Positions 26,447 through 36,330 are shown, counted from the stretch's first letter. The stretch is DNA of 64,000 nucleotides from JACXVD01 sp020446665 (GCA_041396905.1 JAWKXQ010000011.1:27493-91492), one strand, 5' to 3'. A program made the numbers and translations. The notes: generated from the sequence alone by a model not told the origin.

Positions 26447-27231
26447 ATCGCGCCCTTGGTCAGCCGTTCCAGCGTCCGGTTCGGCCAGCGCAGATGCTTG
26501 AACAGGCGCATGGCCTGCCAATAGCGCTTGTCACTCGCGTCATAGGGGCGGCCCATCAAGGCATCGAAGCGGGCGATCATATTGTCGACCTGCATCTGCT
26601 GCAGTCGGCCCGAGCCGGTGATCGACTCGTCGTAAAGCCTGAAGTAGCTGAGGAATTCGTCGATGACCTCGAATCGCCCACCCGCAAGGTGGAGCTTGGC
26701 CAGCAGTCCGGTATCCCAGCTAGCCCGGTCATCCACGTCGAACCCATCGGTCTTGCGGTAAAGATCGCCGCGGAAGAATGTGCTGGGCTGGATCTGGACC
26801 ACCGCGCCGACGGCAAAGGCGCGCAGCCAGAAGGGTTCAGACCAGATGCGGCGGATTTCCTTGCCCTCTGCGTCAATCGTATGGGCATGGCCCAGCGCCA
26901 CATCGACATCGGGATGGGCGGCGAAGAAACGCGCGACCCTGGCAAAGGCACCGGGGCGGACGACATCGTCGGAGTTGAGGTAATAGTAGATATCGCCGGT
27001 CGCGCGTTCAAAGCCCTTGTTGAGCCCGTCGGCCGGCCCGGCATCCTTCTCGAACACGCGGATGATGCGCGGATCGTCATAGCTCTCGATCAGTTCGCGG
27101 CTGCCATCGGTAGAGCCGGGATCGCAGATGATATATTCGAGATCGACACCCTCTTGGCCAAGGATGCTGTCCATGCAAGCGCGCAGAAAGCGGGCCTGAT
27201 TGAAGCTGATAGTGACGACAGAAAATTTCAT
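26443..27231 (-). CDS. family 2 glycosyltransferase
   Basis: 262 aa. KFSVVTISFNQARFLRACM at the start, CDPGSTDGSRE, and YYLNSDDVVRPG carrying the DxD equivalent. Resembles WcaA-type transferases in colanic-acid-like loci. Right edge of the EPS locus, transcribed toward it and converging with the other GT2 gene. Acceptor and sugar unknown. Confidence 0.9.
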   Translation of the reverse strand: MKFSVVTISFNQARFLRACMDSILGQEGVDLEYIICDPGSTDGSRELIESYDDPRIIRVFEKDAGPADGLNKGFERATGDIYYYLNSDDVVRPGAFARVARFFAAHPDVDVALGHAHTIDAEGKEIRRIWSEPFWLRAFAVGAVVQIQPSTFFRGDLYRKTDGFDVDDRASWDTGLLAKLHLAGGRFEVIDEFLSYFRLYDESITGSGRLQQMQVDNMIARFDALMGRPYDASDKRYWQAMRLFKHLRWPNRTLERLTKGAI

Positions 27232-27299
27232 GCCCTGCCCCTACACGCGCGCAAGCGCATAGGAAACAGGGCAATCAATCCATAGGCTGACGTAGCTGG

Positions 27300-29243
27300 T
27301 CAGGCCCCTTGCGGCGCCGTGCCACCGCCGAAACGCTTGCCCGCCTTGGGCACGGCAGAGCCGGTGCTGGGGCGCACCGAACTCGGCCCGCGCGGCTCGT
27401 CCGGGCGGTCAATCTTGCCGGTTTCGAGCAGCTGCGCGATTTCGTCGCCGGTCAGCGTTTCATATTCGAGCAGCGCCTGAGCGAGCAAATGCAGCTTGGC
27501 TTCCTGCTTCTTCAGGATTTGCGTCGCCCGCTTGTGCCCGCCTTCAACCAGCGCCTTGATTTCGGCATCGATCAGCTTGTTGGTGTCTGCGCCGCCCATG
27601 GTCCGCGCGGTCTGGCCCATGCCGAGATAGCCTTCCTGGCTCTCTTCATATTGCAGCGGGCCGAGCTTGTCCGACATGCCCCATTTGGTGACCATGTTGC
27701 GGGCCAGGCTGGTGGCATATTGAATGTCCGAACTGGCGCCGGAGCTGACCTTATCATGGCCGAAGATGATCTCTTCCGCCACGCGGCCACCCATGCTGAC
27801 CGCCAGGTTCGCGTGCATCTTGTCGCGGTGATAAGAGTAATTGTCGCGTTCCGGCAGGCGCATCACCATGCCCAGCGCACGCCCGCGCGGGATGATCGTG
27901 GCCTTGTGGATCGGGTCGGACGCTTCCTCGTTAACGGAAACCAGAGCATGGCCTGCCTCGTGATAGGCGGTCATCTTCTTCTCGTCCTCGGTCATCACCA
28001 TGGACTTGCGCTCCGCGCCCATCATCACCTTGTCTTTGGCGTCTTCGAATTCCTGCATCGCGACCAGACGCTTGTTGCGCCGGGCAGCCAGCAGCGCCGC
28101 CTCGTTGACAAGATTGGCAAGGTCCGCGCCGGAAAAGCCCGGCGTGCCGCGCGCGATGGTGCGCGGGTTCACATCGGGGGCCAGCGGCACCTTCTTCATG
28201 TGCACTTCAAGGATCTTCTCGCGCCCTTCGATGTCGGGCACGGGCACCACCACCTGACGGTCAAACCGGCCCGGGCGCAGCAACGCAGGGTCGAGGACAT
28301 CGGGGCGGTTGGTGGCGGCGATGATGATGATGCCTTCATTGGCCTCAAACCCGTCCATCTCCACCAGCAGCTGGTTCAATGTCTGCTCGCGCTCATCATT
28401 CGAATTGCCCAGGCCATGGCCGCGATGGCGACCGACCGCGTCGATTTCGTCGATAAAGACGATGCAGGGCGCGTTCTTCTTCGCCTGTTCGAACATGTCG
28501 CGGACACGGCTGGCGCCCACGCCGACGAACATTTCCACGAAGTCAGAGCCGGAGATGGTGAAGAAGGGCACGCCTGCTTCACCCGCAATCGCGCGGGCGA
28601 GCAGCGTTTTACCCGTACCGGGGCTGCCGACCAGCAGCGCGCCCTTGGGAATCTGGCCACCGAGCTTGGAAAAACGCTGCGGATCGCGCAGGAATTCGAC
28701 GATTTCCTGCAGCTCCTCGCGCGCTTCGTCGATCCCGGCGACATCGTCAAACGTGACCTTGCCCTGCCGTTCGGTCAGCATCTTGGCCTTGCTCTTGCCA
28801 AAGCCCATCGCGCCACCTGCGCCGCCGCCCTTCTGCACCTGACGCAGCGCGAAGAAAGCGATGCCCAGGATCAGGATGAAGGGGAGCGACTGGATCAGGA
28901 TGTAAGTGAAGACACCCATCTCCTCGCGCGGGGCGCCGGAAAATTCGACGCCATTATCGTCCAGCAATTCGGTCAGTTTGGTGTCGCCATTGACCGGAAC
29001 GGTGGTGAAGGTCTTGTCGTTCTTGAACGTACCGGTGATCTTGTCCGGTGCGATGCGGACTTCCTTCACGCTGCCTTCCGCGACCTTTTCACGGAAGTCG
29101 GAATAGCTGATTTGAGTACCGGGCGTGTTCCCGGCATTGTTGAAGATGGAAACCGCCATCAGCAGAGCGAAGAAAATCCCGCCCCAGATGGCCAGGCTCT
29201 TGATCCACGGGTTCGGGCCCTGCGGTTCGTTATCGTCATTCAT
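27300..29243 (-). CDS. ftsH: ATP-dependent zinc metalloprotease FtsH
   Basis: 647 aa from ATG 29243; the 18 codons further upstream lack homology. Hexameric inner-membrane protease that degrades unassembled membrane proteins and regulators such as LpxC. Membrane helices near residues 15-32 and 112-131 bracket a periplasmic domain; Walker A GSPGTGKT at 206-213, Walker B FIDEIDA at 264-270, the second region of homology around 312-330, and zinc site HEAGH at 429-433. The C-terminus is Pro/Ser-rich. Confidence 0.97.
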   Translation of the reverse strand: MNDDNEPQGPNPWIKSLAIWGGIFFALLMAVSIFNNAGNTPGTQISYSDFREKVAEGSVKEVRIAPDKITGTFKNDKTFTTVPVNGDTKLTELLDDNGVEFSGAPREEMGVFTYILIQSLPFILILGIAFFALRQVQKGGGAGGAMGFGKSKAKMLTERQGKVTFDDVAGIDEAREELQEIVEFLRDPQRFSKLGGQIPKGALLVGSPGTGKTLLARAIAGEAGVPFFTISGSDFVEMFVGVGASRVRDMFEQAKKNAPCIVFIDEIDAVGRHRGHGLGNSNDEREQTLNQLLVEMDGFEANEGIIIIAATNRPDVLDPALLRPGRFDRQVVVPVPDIEGREKILEVHMKKVPLAPDVNPRTIARGTPGFSGADLANLVNEAALLAARRNKRLVAMQEFEDAKDKVMMGAERKSMVMTEDEKKMTAYHEAGHALVSVNEEASDPIHKATIIPRGRALGMVMRLPERDNYSYHRDKMHANLAVSMGGRVAEEIIFGHDKVSSGASSDIQYATSLARNMVTKWGMSDKLGPLQYEESQEGYLGMGQTARTMGGADTNKLIDAEIKALVEGGHKRATQILKKQEAKLHLLAQALLEYETLTGDEIAQLLETGKIDRPDEPRGPSSVRPSTGSAVPKAGKRFGGGTAPQGA

Positions 29244-29333
29244 GGATGCAGCTATCCTTTCAAGCTGCCAATGTAGGACAGGTCTGGTGAATGGCAAGCT
29301 AACGCGCGATTCCGGCGATCACTTGAGTGGCAA

Positions 29334-30329
29334 TCACGCCAGAATGCGGTCAAACATCCAATAGGCACCGGTTATGCCAATGCCATAGCTGGCGAGGCGT
29401 ACCGTGGGATCGACTGCGGCCGGCCGAATCCGGCGCAGGCCTTCACGCAGCAGCATCACGGCGGCAATGACCGCCAGTTGCCCCGCCTCGACGCCGATAT
29501 TGAAGGAGAGCAAGGCCGCGGGCACTTCTCCTTCGGGCAGGCCGATCTCGTTCAGCGCCCCGGCAAAGCCGAAACCGTGGAGCAGGCCAAACAGGAAGGC
29601 GACCACCCAGGGCCATTGCTCTGCCAGACTGGGCGCATGTTTGCCCTTGCGCGCAACTTCCACGGCGAGGAACACAATGGAGAGCGCAATCAGCGCCTCC
29701 ACCGGCGCTTGTGGCAATCCGACAAAGCCCAATGAGGCCCCCGCGAGCGTGATCGAATGGGCGATAGTGAAGGCCGTTGCCGCTTTCACCACGCGCCAGA
29801 AATCAACCACCAGCAGCAACAGGGCAATCACGAACAGCAAATGGTCCCAGCCCATCAGAATATGTTCGACCCCGATCACGAAATAGCTGCGCCAGACCTG
29901 CCCGGTCTCCGGCTCTGCGGCGAGGGTGATGGCGGGTTCGCGCGCGGTGAGGCGATAGGCCTGCACGGATTCGTCCAGCGGGGCGAGCCGCACCAGCACA
30001 TCGGCATTGCCGACCAGCCCCGGCATGCCAATCCGTCCGCCCGCCAGATCGCCGGTGCAGCTTAGCTGCGCGGTACCCAGAATAGCGGCCGCCCCCATGG
30101 AAAGCACCGGATCGCCATCAAAGCTGCATTGTGCGGGGATTTCCGGCGGGACTGTGGCCATGGTCGGGTCCGGAATGGGCAGAGGCGTCTTCCAGCTGAG
30201 CGACCAGTGCTGGCTGTCCTGCTGCGCCATCTCGATATAGCCGGGGCGCAATTCATCGGCCTGCGCCATGCCGGGGGCCAGCCCGATCAGAGCAAGCAGC
30301 AGCGCAAACAGGCGTGCCGTCTGGCTCAC
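29334..30329 (-). CDS. HupE/UreJ-family membrane protein with exported N-terminal domain
   Basis: 331 aa. Signal peptide (1-24), a periplasmic domain to about residue 145, then six or so helices beginning GVEHILMGWDHLLFVIALL. HGFGFAGALNEIGLP and TIAHSITLAGA carry the conserved His of the HupE/UreJ group, whose classical members move nickel or cobalt; this longer branch is uncharacterised. Overlaps the PpiC gene by 4 bp and shares a unit with it and DUF3604. Confidence 0.85.
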   Translation of the reverse strand: MSQTARLFALLLALIGLAPGMAQADELRPGYIEMAQQDSQHWSLSWKTPLPIPDPTMATVPPEIPAQCSFDGDPVLSMGAAAILGTAQLSCTGDLAGGRIGMPGLVGNADVLVRLAPLDESVQAYRLTAREPAITLAAEPETGQVWRSYFVIGVEHILMGWDHLLFVIALLLLVVDFWRVVKAATAFTIAHSITLAGASLGFVGLPQAPVEALIALSIVFLAVEVARKGKHAPSLAEQWPWVVAFLFGLLHGFGFAGALNEIGLPEGEVPAALLSFNIGVEAGQLAVIAAVMLLREGLRRIRPAAVDPTVRLASYGIGITGAYWMFDRILA

Positions 30330-31150
30330 TTCAGCCCCTTGATCGTATAGGCATCGCGCAGCAGCTGATAGGCCTCTTCCTGCCGTTCCTTACCCGTATT
30401 GGCGCGCCAGTCAGCGGCGACAGCCTCGCGGATTTCCGCGAGCGGCGGTACCTTGCCTGCACTGCGGCTGGTCAGGCGGACAAGGTGGTAGCCAAAGCCG
30501 GAAGGGACCGGCCCCTGCCACTGCGTGCCGGGTTCCAGCGCGTCCAGCCGCTTGGCGAAATCCTGCCCGAACTGGCCAGCCAGCGCGATCCGATTGGTGT
30601 CGGCAAGGCTCGGCGGGAGCGAGATACGCTCGCCCAGCTGCTTCCAGTCAGCGCCGCCCCGCAATTGCGCGAGAGCGGCTTGCGCAGAGCTTTCCTGTTC
30701 AAACCAGAGCTGGTCCAGCGTGTAGCGCGGATCGCTGCTGAACCGCTCGGGATGGGCTTTCAGCCATGCTTCCAGATCAGCATCGCTGGCCACGGCAGTT
30801 TCGGCCTGACTGGCGGCGATGAAATCCATCTTCTGTACCAGCCGACGCCGGATCACGGCATCATCCACATCCAGCCCCAGCCGCAAAGCCTCGCGATAGA
30901 GCACTTCTTCGCGAATCCATTGCTCGGTCAGCAAATCCAGTTCCGCATCGGTGGGCGGACGCTGCATGGTCTGTTCCCATTGCACCGCCAGTTGCGCCTG
31001 CTGTTCACGCGTGACTTCAATCGTGCGGCTGGCCGGATCGACCGGCTCGCCCCGCAATTGGAAGAAGGCGAAGACGAGGAAGCCCGCCAGCAGGAAATGT
31101 GTCAGCGGGTCGCGCAGCCATGCGCGGCCTGCCCAGTTCGGAAGTTTCAT
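30326..31150 (-). CDS. membrane-anchored PpiC-type peptidyl-prolyl isomerase
   Basis: 274 aa. One N-terminal helix (about residues 16-31) anchors it with the rest in the periplasm. SurA-N-like helical part (residues 50-120), then a parvulin-like domain (about 130-235) with FGYHLVRLTSR. By family a chaperone/isomerase for exported proteins. It sits 9 nt after the DUF3604 stop and overlaps HupE, so its client may be the DUF3604 protein. Confidence 0.82.
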   Translation of the reverse strand: MKLPNWAGRAWLRDPLTHFLLAGFLVFAFFQLRGEPVDPASRTIEVTREQQAQLAVQWEQTMQRPPTDAELDLLTEQWIREEVLYREALRLGLDVDDAVIRRRLVQKMDFIAASQAETAVASDADLEAWLKAHPERFSSDPRYTLDQLWFEQESSAQAALAQLRGGADWKQLGERISLPPSLADTNRIALAGQFGQDFAKRLDALEPGTQWQGPVPSGFGYHLVRLTSRSAGKVPPLAEIREAVAADWRANTGKERQEEAYQLLRDAYTIKGLK

Positions 31151-31159
31151 GCGCGCGCG

Positions 31160-33070
31160 TTACCCCTTTGGCTGCACCCAGATCGGCGAGGTATAGGCGC
31201 GTTCCTGCGCCACGGCATTGGCCATGATTTCGTCTGACAATTTCAGGCCAAACTGTACGGCATCATACAGCACCCAGCGCGGGGTCGGGATTTCCAGCAC
31301 GCGGACATAATAGAAAGCGTTCTGACCCGGCTGGTAATCTGGATCGGTCCAGACCGTCTGCAATTCGGCAGCGCCGATGGAATTTTCATAGGTCGCCTTC
31401 GCCCGGTCCACCGTGTCGCCCACAGCGGGCACCTTGCCGCCTGACTTCGCCCGAGCTTCCATGTCGCTCCAGACAACGTCATAGACCTGTTCCTGCGCCT
31501 TGCCATCACGCCCGGTCCAGCCTTTGACGACCTGCACCCGATCGAGATTGGCACCCATCGGGTCTTTCAGGGCGGAGATCATGAAGCTCGGGGCCTTGCC
31601 ATTTTCTTCCAGCACGCCCCCCATCGGCACGCCCTTTGTATAGCCTGCTCTGACCCAGTCGCCCTCAAACGCATTCTCGGCAAAATCGAACCCGCCAAAC
31701 ACGCGCACGGTCATGCGCGGGCCGGTGGTGGCATAGACTTCACGCCGGGCGAAGGCGTCAAAAATTTCCGCCCGTGTATTGCCGCGCGCCCAGACCGCCG
31801 CATAGCCCCCGGCAAGGTAATGCCAGCCAAAGCGCCCCTGGCGCGTGCCCAGATTCTGCCCTTCATTGACGCGCTCAGCATTAGGCTCGTTGCCCGTATG
31901 CTTGCCGAAGAAATTGTCTTCATCGGCAGTGGCCAGGCCGGTGTGGCTGTCGGTCGAGCCGATCAGGCCAAAGCGATAGGGATTGGCACCGGTGCGTTCC
32001 TCGATCGAAAGCCCGCGCTTCAGCGCTTCGCGCATATATTCGCCAGCGAACATCGTATTGTTCTTATCCGCAGTCAGCGGCAAATTGCCCAGTTCCCAGC
32101 CCACATCACCATAGCCGGCGAACTCGTCATTGGGGGAAAGGAAGGGGTGGCTTTCGCTGTCGCCCTTGATCTGGGTTGCTTCCACCACTGGTTCGCGCGC
32201 CGCACGGCGGCGGGCGTAATCGGCGCTCATCGGCGCCCCGCCCGACTCTGTCATTTCGAACATCAACCCATTGGACAGGTTGGAATTATGCGGGATGGCC
32301 AGCGCCTTGCCGCCGGTCTTCTTTTCATAGCCATCCATATAATCCCACAGCCTGTCGACCGGGCCATCGCCCAGACCGGGGAAAGGGATCACCTGGCTGG
32401 TGCGGTCATTGCCATCACGGAACATCACCACGCGGTGGAGGTTATTGCCGCCGGGCATCAGCGTATATTCAAATCCGGCCAAGGCGGTAAACTTTCCCGG
32501 CTTGTTGAAGCGGTCGATCGTCTTGAGATGAGCAGTCCAGATATCCCGGCTCGCTTCTTCATTGGCCGCCTGATCCGTCATGGAAGCTGGCAAAGTGCCG
32601 TTTGCAGCGCGGTTGATCATTTCTGCCACCGCCATTTGCGACTGCTCCGGCGATTCATGCATCATATCGTACCAGCGCAGCAGCGTGTCATCCTGGATCA
32701 GCATACGCGGTGCATCATACAGGCGGCGGGTCGCGCCAAGGCCATCCGAATGATCGGCAATGAGCAGGAAATCCAGCGGGCGGGCAAGCTGTGCCTCGAC
32801 CCCGGTGGTGGAAGTCACTTTCTCCCCACTGGCAAAGCGCAAGGCCTCTTCCGGGCCGAGCCGCACGCCAAAGCCAAAGGCATCGACGGAATTATCCGTG
32901 TGCAGATGGGTGTCTCCGAAAAGCACCCGCTCGGGATATTCGGTCACTGCGATCGTGTCGGTGCCGTCTCCGCGTGCGGCGGCATCAGGCCCCCCATCCA
33001 GCGCATTACATGAAGCCAGCGTTGCGACCGCTGCCAGCAACAACCCCATACGCAGCTTGCGGCTTTCCAT
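31160..33070 (-). CDS. DUF3604 lipoprotein, predicted PHP-like metallohydrolase
   Basis: 636 aa from ATG 33070; lipobox TLASC, Cys21, so probably lipid-anchored. Metal-ligand motifs of the PHP type are visible: GDTHLHTDNSVDAFGFG, LLIADHSDGLG, and later GSTDSHTGLA. DUF3604 proteins are predicted phosphoesterase-like hydrolases but substrates are unknown. First gene of a tight three-gene unit with a PpiC isomerase and a HupE/UreJ protein; an upstream frame extension of 13 codons is not used because it precedes the signal peptide. Confidence 0.83.
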   Translation of the reverse strand: MESRKLRMGLLLAAVATLASCNALDGGPDAAARGDGTDTIAVTEYPERVLFGDTHLHTDNSVDAFGFGVRLGPEEALRFASGEKVTSTTGVEAQLARPLDFLLIADHSDGLGATRRLYDAPRMLIQDDTLLRWYDMMHESPEQSQMAVAEMINRAANGTLPASMTDQAANEEASRDIWTAHLKTIDRFNKPGKFTALAGFEYTLMPGGNNLHRVVMFRDGNDRTSQVIPFPGLGDGPVDRLWDYMDGYEKKTGGKALAIPHNSNLSNGLMFEMTESGGAPMSADYARRRAAREPVVEATQIKGDSESHPFLSPNDEFAGYGDVGWELGNLPLTADKNNTMFAGEYMREALKRGLSIEERTGANPYRFGLIGSTDSHTGLATADEDNFFGKHTGNEPNAERVNEGQNLGTRQGRFGWHYLAGGYAAVWARGNTRAEIFDAFARREVYATTGPRMTVRVFGGFDFAENAFEGDWVRAGYTKGVPMGGVLEENGKAPSFMISALKDPMGANLDRVQVVKGWTGRDGKAQEQVYDVVWSDMEARAKSGGKVPAVGDTVDRAKATYENSIGAAELQTVWTDPDYQPGQNAFYYVRVLEIPTPRWVLYDAVQFGLKLSDEIMANAVAQERAYTSPIWVQPKG

Positions 33071-33177
33071 CGGCAATCCCCTCTCCGGCAATAGGTGGCT
33101 GTTTGCCACTCTCCCTGATGGGTTGGGTGATGCAATCTGGGGCGAAGGTCAATGGTCCGCCGGCTTGAAATCGGGCC

Positions 33178-33813
33178 TCAGCCGCAATTTTTGCCGCCCG
33201 TTTCCTCGCAAATGGCCTTCGCCAGAATGGTCTCGTCAAAGCCGTTGAAGAATTTCCGCCCGATCACGAAGCCGGGCACCCCCTGAAAGCCGATCGCTTT
33301 CGCCAGCGAGCGATTATATTGCAATTGCCCGATAATCTTCCGGGTGGTCGGGTCGTCCTTCTTGTTCCAGGCACCCAGGGAGAGCCCGTTATCCTTGGCA
33401 TAACGTTCCACCCAGGCACCATCGCGCCGCCCCGGCTTCACCGCAGCATAATGCGCCTTGTGCCGCTTGCTGGCGGGGATGCGGGCCATGGCGAGGGCAG
33501 CTTCGACAGAGGCATCGGACAGGGTGGGGTTGTCGATCACCACCAGCTTGAGCTGCGGATTTTGCCGGATCATCCGGTCCATGAAAGCGACCGAGCCACG
33601 GCAATAGCCGCAATTATAGTCAAAGAACTTATAGATTGTCAGCGTGCCTTTGCGGTTGCCCAGCACCATGCCGCGCTCGGCCGCAATCGCTTCTGCCTTG
33701 TCGAGATAGGTCTGGAGCTTGTCTTCCTTCGCCAATCCAGGCGCAGCCGCAAAAAACGCAACCAGCGCCAGCACCAATGCGGCAAAGGACCGGCGGATCA
33801 TCCGCAAGACCAT
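33178..33813 (-). CDS. exported DsbA-family thiol oxidoreductase
   Basis: 211 aa from ATG 33813, with AAGGAGG 7 nt upstream; the long upstream frame overlaps DUF1295 and is not coding. Signal peptide 1-29 (ending GLA). Thioredoxin-fold active site YNCGYCRG, cis-Pro region GFQGVPGFVIG. Periplasmic disulfide oxidase or isomerase. Two nt after the DUF1295 stop; last gene of the lgt-midA-acyltransferase-DUF1295 run. Confidence 0.9.
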   Translation of the reverse strand: MVLRMIRRSFAALVLALVAFFAAAPGLAKEDKLQTYLDKAEAIAAERGMVLGNRKGTLTIYKFFDYNCGYCRGSVAFMDRMIRQNPQLKLVVIDNPTLSDASVEAALAMARIPASKRHKAHYAAVKPGRRDGAWVERYAKDNGLSLGAWNKKDDPTTRKIIGQLQYNRSLAKAIGFQGVPGFVIGRKFFNGFDETILAKAICEETGGKNCG

Positions 33814-33815
33814 CG

Positions 33816-34613
33816 TCACGCCTCCTTGCGCGGGGGCAGCGGGAAAAAGCCCGAAGTGCGCGCAACATAATCGGCATAGCCGGGGCGCGTTTTCGCCATG
33901 CCTTTTTCCAGCAGCGGCTTGCCCGACCAGCGCGTGAGGGTGAAGGTCAGGAACAGCGGCCCCGGCAGGCTCGCGAGGGCAACTACGGGGCCTGCGCTGG
34001 CTGCCGCCAGCCAGATGCCCCACCATGCGCAGGCATCGCCGAAATAATTGGGATGGCGGGTATAGCGCCACAGGCCGCTGTCCAGCACCTTGCCCTGATT
34101 GGCCGGGTCCGCCTTGAACCGTTCCAGCTGCCAGTCGCCCACCCATTCAAACAGGATCCCGATCAGCCACAGCGCCAGCCCTGCGCAGGCCAAGGCAGTG
34201 ATGGGGGCCGGAGCGTTACTTGCGGCAATGCCCAATTGCGCAGGCAGGCAGGTGATGAACAGCAGCACCGCCTGCGGGCCGAACACGATCATCAGCGCGC
34301 CCCTGGCATAGCTGCCCGTTTCGCGGTGTTTCTTCAGCATCCGGGCATAGCGCGGATCTTCACCATGGCGGCGCCAGCGCAGGAACAGATGCAGCGCCAG
34401 CCGCCCGCCCCACAGCAGCGTCATCACCATGATCAGCGTCGCCAGCGGGCCGGGCTCTGCCAGTTGCGCCCAGCTGGTGAGCGCAAGGAATGCCATGCCC
34501 CCGCCCCATATGGCGTCGATGAAGGACACGTCGGAAATCCACGCCGCAACGAGCCAGAAGGCGAGCATCGCCGCGACCAGAAGTGCGGCATTGGTGAGCA
34601 ATATTTCAGTCAT
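33816..34613 (-). CDS. DUF1295 / steroid 5-alpha-reductase-like membrane protein
   Basis: 265 aa from ATG 34613, overlapping the acyltransferase stop by 8 bp. Six or so membrane helices and the signature DSGLWRYTRHPNYFGDACAW near the C-terminus, with the cofactor-facing RHPNYFG of this family. Members are thought to reduce or methylate lipids; the real substrate in bacteria is not known. Position between an acyltransferase and a DsbA-like protein suggests an envelope-lipid role. Confidence 0.87.
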   Translation of the reverse strand: MTEILLTNAALLVAAMLAFWLVAAWISDVSFIDAIWGGGMAFLALTSWAQLAEPGPLATLIMVMTLLWGGRLALHLFLRWRRHGEDPRYARMLKKHRETGSYARGALMIVFGPQAVLLFITCLPAQLGIAASNAPAPITALACAGLALWLIGILFEWVGDWQLERFKADPANQGKVLDSGLWRYTRHPNYFGDACAWWGIWLAAASAGPVVALASLPGPLFLTFTLTRWSGKPLLEKGMAKTRPGYADYVARTSGFFPLPPRKEA

Positions 34614-35241
34614 TACGGGCCTCAACGATCAGGCGCTGCGCCTGTTCCGCCAGCACCTTGAACCGGTCGCAATCAGGCATGACAGAGCGATAGAACGCCG
34701 CGATCTTGGCCAGATCTTCGCCCAGATTGCCGCTTGGCATGATCGCCGGTCCCAATCCGCCCAGCATGGTTTCATGATTGACCCAGGCCGGGACCACCGG
34801 CACACCGGCACCCAGCGCGATATGATAGAAGCCGCTGCGCCATTCGCCATTGCTGGAGCGTGATCCTTCTGGCGCGACGACCAGTGCCATTTCCTCTTTC
34901 CCGGCAAAGGCGGCAATCGCGGCTTCAACATAATTGCCGCGCTTTGCCCGGTCGACCGGCAGCCCGCCCATGTCGAACATGAACCGCCTCAGCGGCCAGC
35001 GGAACAGGCTGATCTTGCCCATGAAACTGGGGCGAATACGCAATTTGTGGGTCGCGCCGATGAAGAAGATGAAATCCCAGTTGGTGGTATGGGGCGCGCC
35101 GCAAATCACGAATTTGGGCACGTCCGGGCGGGCAAGGTCGATCTTCCAGCCCTTCCATTGATACAGGCCCACAAGCACCCGCCGCGCAAGGCGCGAGAGC
35201 AGGGTGCGTTTGCGTTTGCCGGGTGCAGCAGTCTCTCCCAT
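34606..35241 (-). CDS. PlsC-like lysophospholipid/glycerophosphate acyltransferase
   Basis: 211 aa. Catalytic HX4D motif in GAPHTTNWDF (about residue 50), and the substrate-binding VVAPEGSRSSN at about residue 123. Transfers acyl chains to a lysophospholipid-type acceptor at the inner membrane. Shorter than PlsC of E. coli (245 aa) and closer to the small 1-acylglycerol-3-phosphate acyltransferases of alphaproteobacteria. Part of the leftward lgt run. Confidence 0.87.
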   Translation of the reverse strand: MGETAAPGKRKRTLLSRLARRVLVGLYQWKGWKIDLARPDVPKFVICGAPHTTNWDFIFFIGATHKLRIRPSFMGKISLFRWPLRRFMFDMGGLPVDRAKRGNYVEAAIAAFAGKEEMALVVAPEGSRSSNGEWRSGFYHIALGAGVPVVPAWVNHETMLGGLGPAIMPSGNLGEDLAKIAAFYRSVMPDCDRFKVLAEQAQRLIVEARND

Positions 35242-35262
35242 GGCGATCAGCCCTAGCAGGCT

Positions 35263-36330
35263 CTAACCCTCACGCGCAAAGCCGACCCCGTCGGGCCAGT
35301 CGGATGCGGCAAGGCCCATCACCTTGAACAGCTGGCCCATCTGGTCATCCGCGATCAGCCGGTCACGCTGGGCTTGCAGATCCTGCATATATTGCGGTGC
35401 CCGTCGGGCGAGCGCTTCCGTGCGCATTTCGATGCCAAGGGCGCGCAGCCAGTCACCCTGCGGCATAGTGCCCAGCCATTTGATTTCGCGCGACTGAGCA
35501 ATCCGGGCGAGCGTTTCGAAATCGACCAGCGCGGTCAGATCGGCTGTACCGGGTTCGCTGAACGGGTTGACCTTCTGATGGGCACGGACGGCTTGCAGAG
35601 TGGAGCCCTCGCGCAGTTCGGCATGGCCATAATCAATGATCAGCGCAGCCCCGCCCTGCGCTTCCAGCCGACCGGTAATTTCATAGATGATCGCTGCGGC
35701 ACCGGGGCAGGTTTCCAGGATCGTGCCCTGATTGGCATCGCGCCAGGCAACCGGCACCGCTGCATCCATCGCTTGCCCACCTGAGACAGGGATGAAGCGA
35801 TCCCGTTCGTCCAGCCCCACCATCCGCTCGCGCCAGCCCTCTGCCGTGCGGACCAGTTGCCGCACCGGCAGGGCGTCGAGAAATTCATTCGCGACCAGCA
35901 GCAACGGGATATCATGCGGTACGGTGGAAAGGTCATGGTGCCAGCGCGCTTCTGGCACGGATCGCATCTGCAATTCGCGCAAGGCCGGCGAGGCTTCGAC
36001 GAAATGGACCTCAGGCTCCAGCCCGTATTTCTTCGCGCTGCGCAGCGCATCCTTGGCCAACGTGCCGCGTCCCGGCCCCAGTTCGACATAGGCCACATCT
36101 TCGCTGCGCCCGGCCTTGATCCACATATCGGCCAGCCACAGCCCGATCAGTTCGCCAAACATCTGGCTGATTTCCGGCGCAGTCACGAAATCGCCCTGCG
36201 TCCCCAGCGGGTCACGCGCAGCATAATAGCGGGCGTTGCTTTCCCCCATATATTGCGTGAAGGAAATCGGCCCCGTATTGCGGATCAGGCGACGGAATAT
36301 ATCGCCCAGACTGGTCTGATCTTCGTTCAT
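35263..36330 (-). CDS. MidA/NDUFAF7-like SAM-dependent methyltransferase
   Basis: 355 aa from ATG 36330, overlapping the lgt stop (ATGA). SAM-binding YVELGPGRGTLAKDALR near residue 88, then LLVANEFLDALPVRQ and ALIIDYGH, the pattern of the DUF185 family. The mitochondrial homologue methylates an arginine of complex I; bacterial members occur in all alphaproteobacteria next to lgt, as here. A complex I role is inference from the homologue. Confidence 0.9.
   Translation of the reverse strand: MNEDQTSLGDIFRRLIRNTGPISFTQYMGESNARYYAARDPLGTQGDFVTAPEISQMFGELIGLWLADMWIKAGRSEDVAYVELGPGRGTLAKDALRSAKKYGLEPEVHFVEASPALRELQMRSVPEARWHHDLSTVPHDIPLLLVANEFLDALPVRQLVRTAEGWRERMVGLDERDRFIPVSGGQAMDAAVPVAWRDANQGTILETCPGAAAIIYEITGRLEAQGGAALIIDYGHAELREGSTLQAVRAHQKVNPFSEPGTADLTALVDFETLARIAQSREIKWLGTMPQGDWLRALGIEMRTEALARRAPQYMQDLQAQRDRLIADDQMGQLFKVMGLAASDWPDGVGFAREG

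Noticed and set aside
27309..29276. 655-codon open frame opposite ftsH
   Set aside because: Low-complexity shadow without motifs; ftsH on the other strand is certain.
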